15,923 nt of DNA from an uncultured Oscillospiraceae bacterium (GTDB lineage: Bacteria; Bacillota; Clostridia; Oscillospirales; Ruminococcaceae): the NCBI GenBank assembly GCA_900539695.1, contig UQDG01000034.1, positions 1 through 15,923 of the forward strand. The letters run 5' to 3'. This document shows, in pieces, positions 14,374-15,923 of this stretch (positions are counted from its first letter, which is position 1; every line of letters starts with the position of its first letter). The translations under genes and the position numbers were made by a program. Below the pieces are notes generated by a model. It saw only the letters and a program-made list of their open reading frames with translations, ran no database searches and had not been told where the DNA came from.

Positions 14374-14382
14374 TGGTATAAT
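14374..14382 (+). promoter_or_regulatory. Extended -10 promoter of araD
   Basis: TGGTATAAT is a perfect extended -10, 41 nt before the araD ATG; the hexamer 17 nt upstream (TGGAAA) is a poor -35. No clear operator palindrome was seen near it. Confidence 0.65.
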
Positions 14383-14423
14383 AGGGGTAAAGAAACAGCC
14401 CAACACACGGAAAGGTCGAGCCT

Positions 14424-15122
14424 ATGCTGGAAGAACTGAAACAACAGGTTTATGCGGCAAACATGGAATTGCCCCGCCGGGGGCTGGTGACCTACACCTG
14501 GGGCAACGTCTCGGGCATCGACCGCAAGGCCGGGCTGGTGGTCATCAAGCCGTCGGGCGTGGCGTATGAGGAGCTGACCCCGGACAAGCTGGTGGTGCTG
14601 GACCTGGACGGCCGCAAGGTCGAGGGCGGGCTGAACCCCAGCAGCGACACCAAGACCCATCTGGAGCTGTACAAGGCCTACCCGCAGCTGGGGGGCATCG
14701 TGCATACCCACTCCACCTACGCGGTGGCCTTCGCCCAGGCGCGGCGGGACCTACCCGCCTTTGGCACCACCCACGCCGATTATTTTTACGGCCCGGTGCC
14801 CTGCACGCGGGAGCTGACGCCCGAAGAAATTGACGAGGATTACGAGCGGAACACCGGCAAGGTGATTCTGGAGACCTTCGCCCGGCGCGGCATCGACCCG
14901 GTGCATGTGCCCGCCGTGCTGTGCGCCAGCCACGGGCCGTTTACCTGGGGCAAGGATGCCGCCGAGGCCGTCTACCACGCCGCCGTGTTGGAGGAGGTGG
15001 CCAAGATGGCCGTTTTGACTCTGACCATCGACCCCGGCGCCCAGCCTGCGCCCCAACATGTATTGGACAAGCATTTTATGCGCAAGCACGGACCCAATGC
15101 GTATTATGGACAGAAAAAATAA
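14424..15122 (+). CDS. araD: L-ribulose-5-phosphate 4-epimerase
   Basis: 232 aa. It converts L-ribulose 5-phosphate to D-xylulose 5-phosphate, the last step of arabinose catabolism, by retro-aldol chemistry in the class II aldolase fold. The protein matches the E. coli AraD pattern almost end to end: NVSGIDR, IKPSGV, SSDT, VHTHS, the HADYFYG loop, CASHGPF and [10 protein letters not shown]. The metal ligands D75, H94, H96 and H170 and the catalytic D119 and Y228 all sit one position before their E. coli counterparts. GGAAAGG lies 8 nt before the ATG. No araA or araB is in the window. A transaldolase gene follows 92 nt downstream. Related enzymes using L-ribulose from ascorbate (UlaF, SgbE) are close homologues, so the upstream pathway is not certain. 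Confidence 0.93.
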   Translation: MLEELKQQVYAANMELPRRGLVTYTWGNVSGIDRKAGLVVIKPSGVAYEELTPDKLVVLDLDGRKVEGGLNPSSDTKTHLELYKAYPQLGGIVHTHSTYAVAFAQARRDLPAFGTTHADYFYGPVPCTRELTPEEIDEDYERNTGKVILETFARRGIDPVHVPAVLCASHGPFTWGKDAAEAVYHAAVLEEVAKMAVLTLTIDPGAQPAPQHVLDKHFMRKHGPNAYYGQKK

Positions 15123-15130
15123 GGCGTACC

Positions 15131-15172
15131 GTAGGGGCCGATGCTCGTATTGCGGGCCCGCGGGCGCCCCTG
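15131..15172. repeat. Degenerate REP-like palindrome between araD and the transaldolase
   Basis: GTAGGGGCCGATGC opens the element exactly as in the copy at 129-156, but the second arm has diverged; GGGCCCGCGGGCGCCC follows as an overlapping palindrome. With the spacer it fills most of the 92-nt gap and might limit read-through. No T-run follows it. Confidence 0.6.
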
Positions 15173-15214
15173 CAATAACCACAACAATATAGTAAATAAA
15201 GGAGGAACCATACC

Positions 15215-15874
15215 ATGAAATTTTTCATTGACACTGCCAATGTAGAGGAGATCCGCAAGGCCAACGAAATGGGCATTATCGCCGGTGTCACTACCAACCC
15301 CAGCCTGATTGCCAAGGAGGGCCGCGACTACGCCGAGACCCTGGCCGAGATCGCCACCATCGTGGATGGCCCCATCTCCGGCGAGGTGAAGGCCACCACC
15401 GCCGACGCCGAGGGCATGATCGCCGAGGGCCGCGCCATCTACGCGCTGGACCCCGCCCACATGGTCGTGAAGATTCCCATGACCGCCGAGGGCCTCAAGG
15501 CCATCAAGGTGCTGTCGGCCGAGGGTATCCCCACCAACTGCACGCTGATCTTCAGCGCCAACCAGGCCTTGCTGGCCGCCCGCGCCGGAGCCACTTACGT
15601 CAGCCCGTTTTTGGGGCGGCTGGATGACATCGGCCAGCCTGGCATTGAACTGGTGGAGACCATCCACGATATGTTCCTGAACTACCCGGACATTGAGACG
15701 CAGATCATCGCCGCCAGCGTGCGCAATCCCATCCATGTGACGGACTGCGCCCTGGCCGGTGCGGACATCGCCACGGTGCCCTATAAGGTCATCGAGCAGA
15801 TGCTCCACCACCCCCTGACCGATGCCGGCATTGAGAAGTTCAAGGCCGACTACACCAAGGTGTTTGGGAAATAA
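15215..15874 (+). CDS. tal: Transaldolase, small TalC/MipB type
   Basis: 219 aa. A single-domain class I aldolase barrel of the fructose-6-phosphate aldolase/transaldolase subfamily. It has [10 protein letters not shown] (D6), GVTTNPSL at 24-31, the Schiff-base lysine K86 in [14 protein letters not shown] at 108-114 and ASVRN at 167-171. The residues that separate true transaldolases from fructose-6-phosphate aldolase favour transaldolase: E57 in ISGEV (Gln in E. coli FSA) and F132 in VSPFLGR (Tyr in FSA). It would exchange dihydroxyacetone units in the non-oxidative pentose phosphate pathway, downstream of araD. AAAGGAGG lies 9 nt before the ATG. No convincing promoter of its own was found, so it may be read from araD. 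A MITE begins one base after its stop. Confidence 0.92.
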   Translation: MKFFIDTANVEEIRKANEMGIIAGVTTNPSLIAKEGRDYAETLAEIATIVDGPISGEVKATTADAEGMIAEGRAIYALDPAHMVVKIPMTAEGLKAIKVLSAEGIPTNCTLIFSANQALLAARAGATYVSPFLGRLDDIGQPGIELVETIHDMFLNYPDIETQIIAASVRNPIHVTDCALAGADIATVPYKVIEQMLHHPLTDAGIEKFKADYTKVFGK

Positions 15875-15875
15875 A

Positions 15876-15923
15876 GGCAATACCGCATAATTCTAAGTGC
15901 CGATACGGCGAGCGAGGTGCGGC
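15876..15923 (+). repeat. MITE-like element, partial copy cut by window edge
   Basis: It starts with GGCAATACCGCATAATTC, matching the terminal repeat of the complete element with one change, and continues like the reverse complement of that element's right half (TAAGTGCCGAT, then CGAGCGAG). It is inverted relative to the 13272-13443 copy. It begins directly after the transaldolase stop codon and could supply or replace its terminator. Confidence 0.85.

Overview
The window looks like a chromosomal segment of a high-GC gut Firmicute, probably an Oscillospiraceae/Ruminococcaceae relative of Faecalibacterium, Gemmiger or Subdoligranulum. The reasons are strong AGGAGG-type ribosome binding sites, TATAAT-type promoters (several with an extended -10), GC-rich coding DNA with AT-rich gaps, and several families of short palindromic intergenic repeats. 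The genus is an inference; no rRNA or other phylogenetic marker is present.

Layout. (1) 1-607 has no protein gene. It holds the end of a MITE-like element (1-54), a short palindrome (129-156), a well-formed promoter (285-313) and a structured, apparently non-coding transcription unit (about 320-503) ending in a strong terminator, then two more hairpins facing the end of the operon on the other strand. (2) 608-11584, all minus strand, is one long operon read right to left. A PPK2-family polyphosphate kinase comes first, followed by nine glycosyltransferases: five GT-A enzymes of GT2 type and four GT-B enzymes of GT4 type. Six of the nine junctions between adjacent genes are 1-nt or 4-nt overlaps or gaps under 20 nt. 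The promoter (11619-11647) overlaps a perfect 7-bp dyad. No flippase, polymerase, priming transferase or sugar-nucleotide gene lies inside the operon. (3) 11659-13207, minus strand, is an ECF sigma factor and a membrane-anchored putative anti-sigma factor, closed by a terminator. (4) 13272-14328, minus strand, is an SseB-like protein followed by a DUF523 protein whose last six codons and stop codon lie inside a complete MITE copy (13272-13443). (5) 14354-15874, plus strand, is araD (L-ribulose-5-phosphate 4-epimerase) and a small transaldolase; together they serve the entry of arabinose-derived pentose into the pentose phosphate pathway. Another MITE begins directly after the transaldolase stop codon and runs off the window.

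How it works together. The main operon probably builds a surface or secreted glycan, with each transferase adding one or a few sugars. PPK2 may supply nucleoside di- or triphosphates from polyphosphate to drive sugar-nucleotide synthesis, but that link is inferred only from the shared operon. The most unusual items are the ppk2-led operon made only of glycosyltransferases, the unidentified structured RNA at 320-503, and the MITE that supplies the end of a protein-coding gene.
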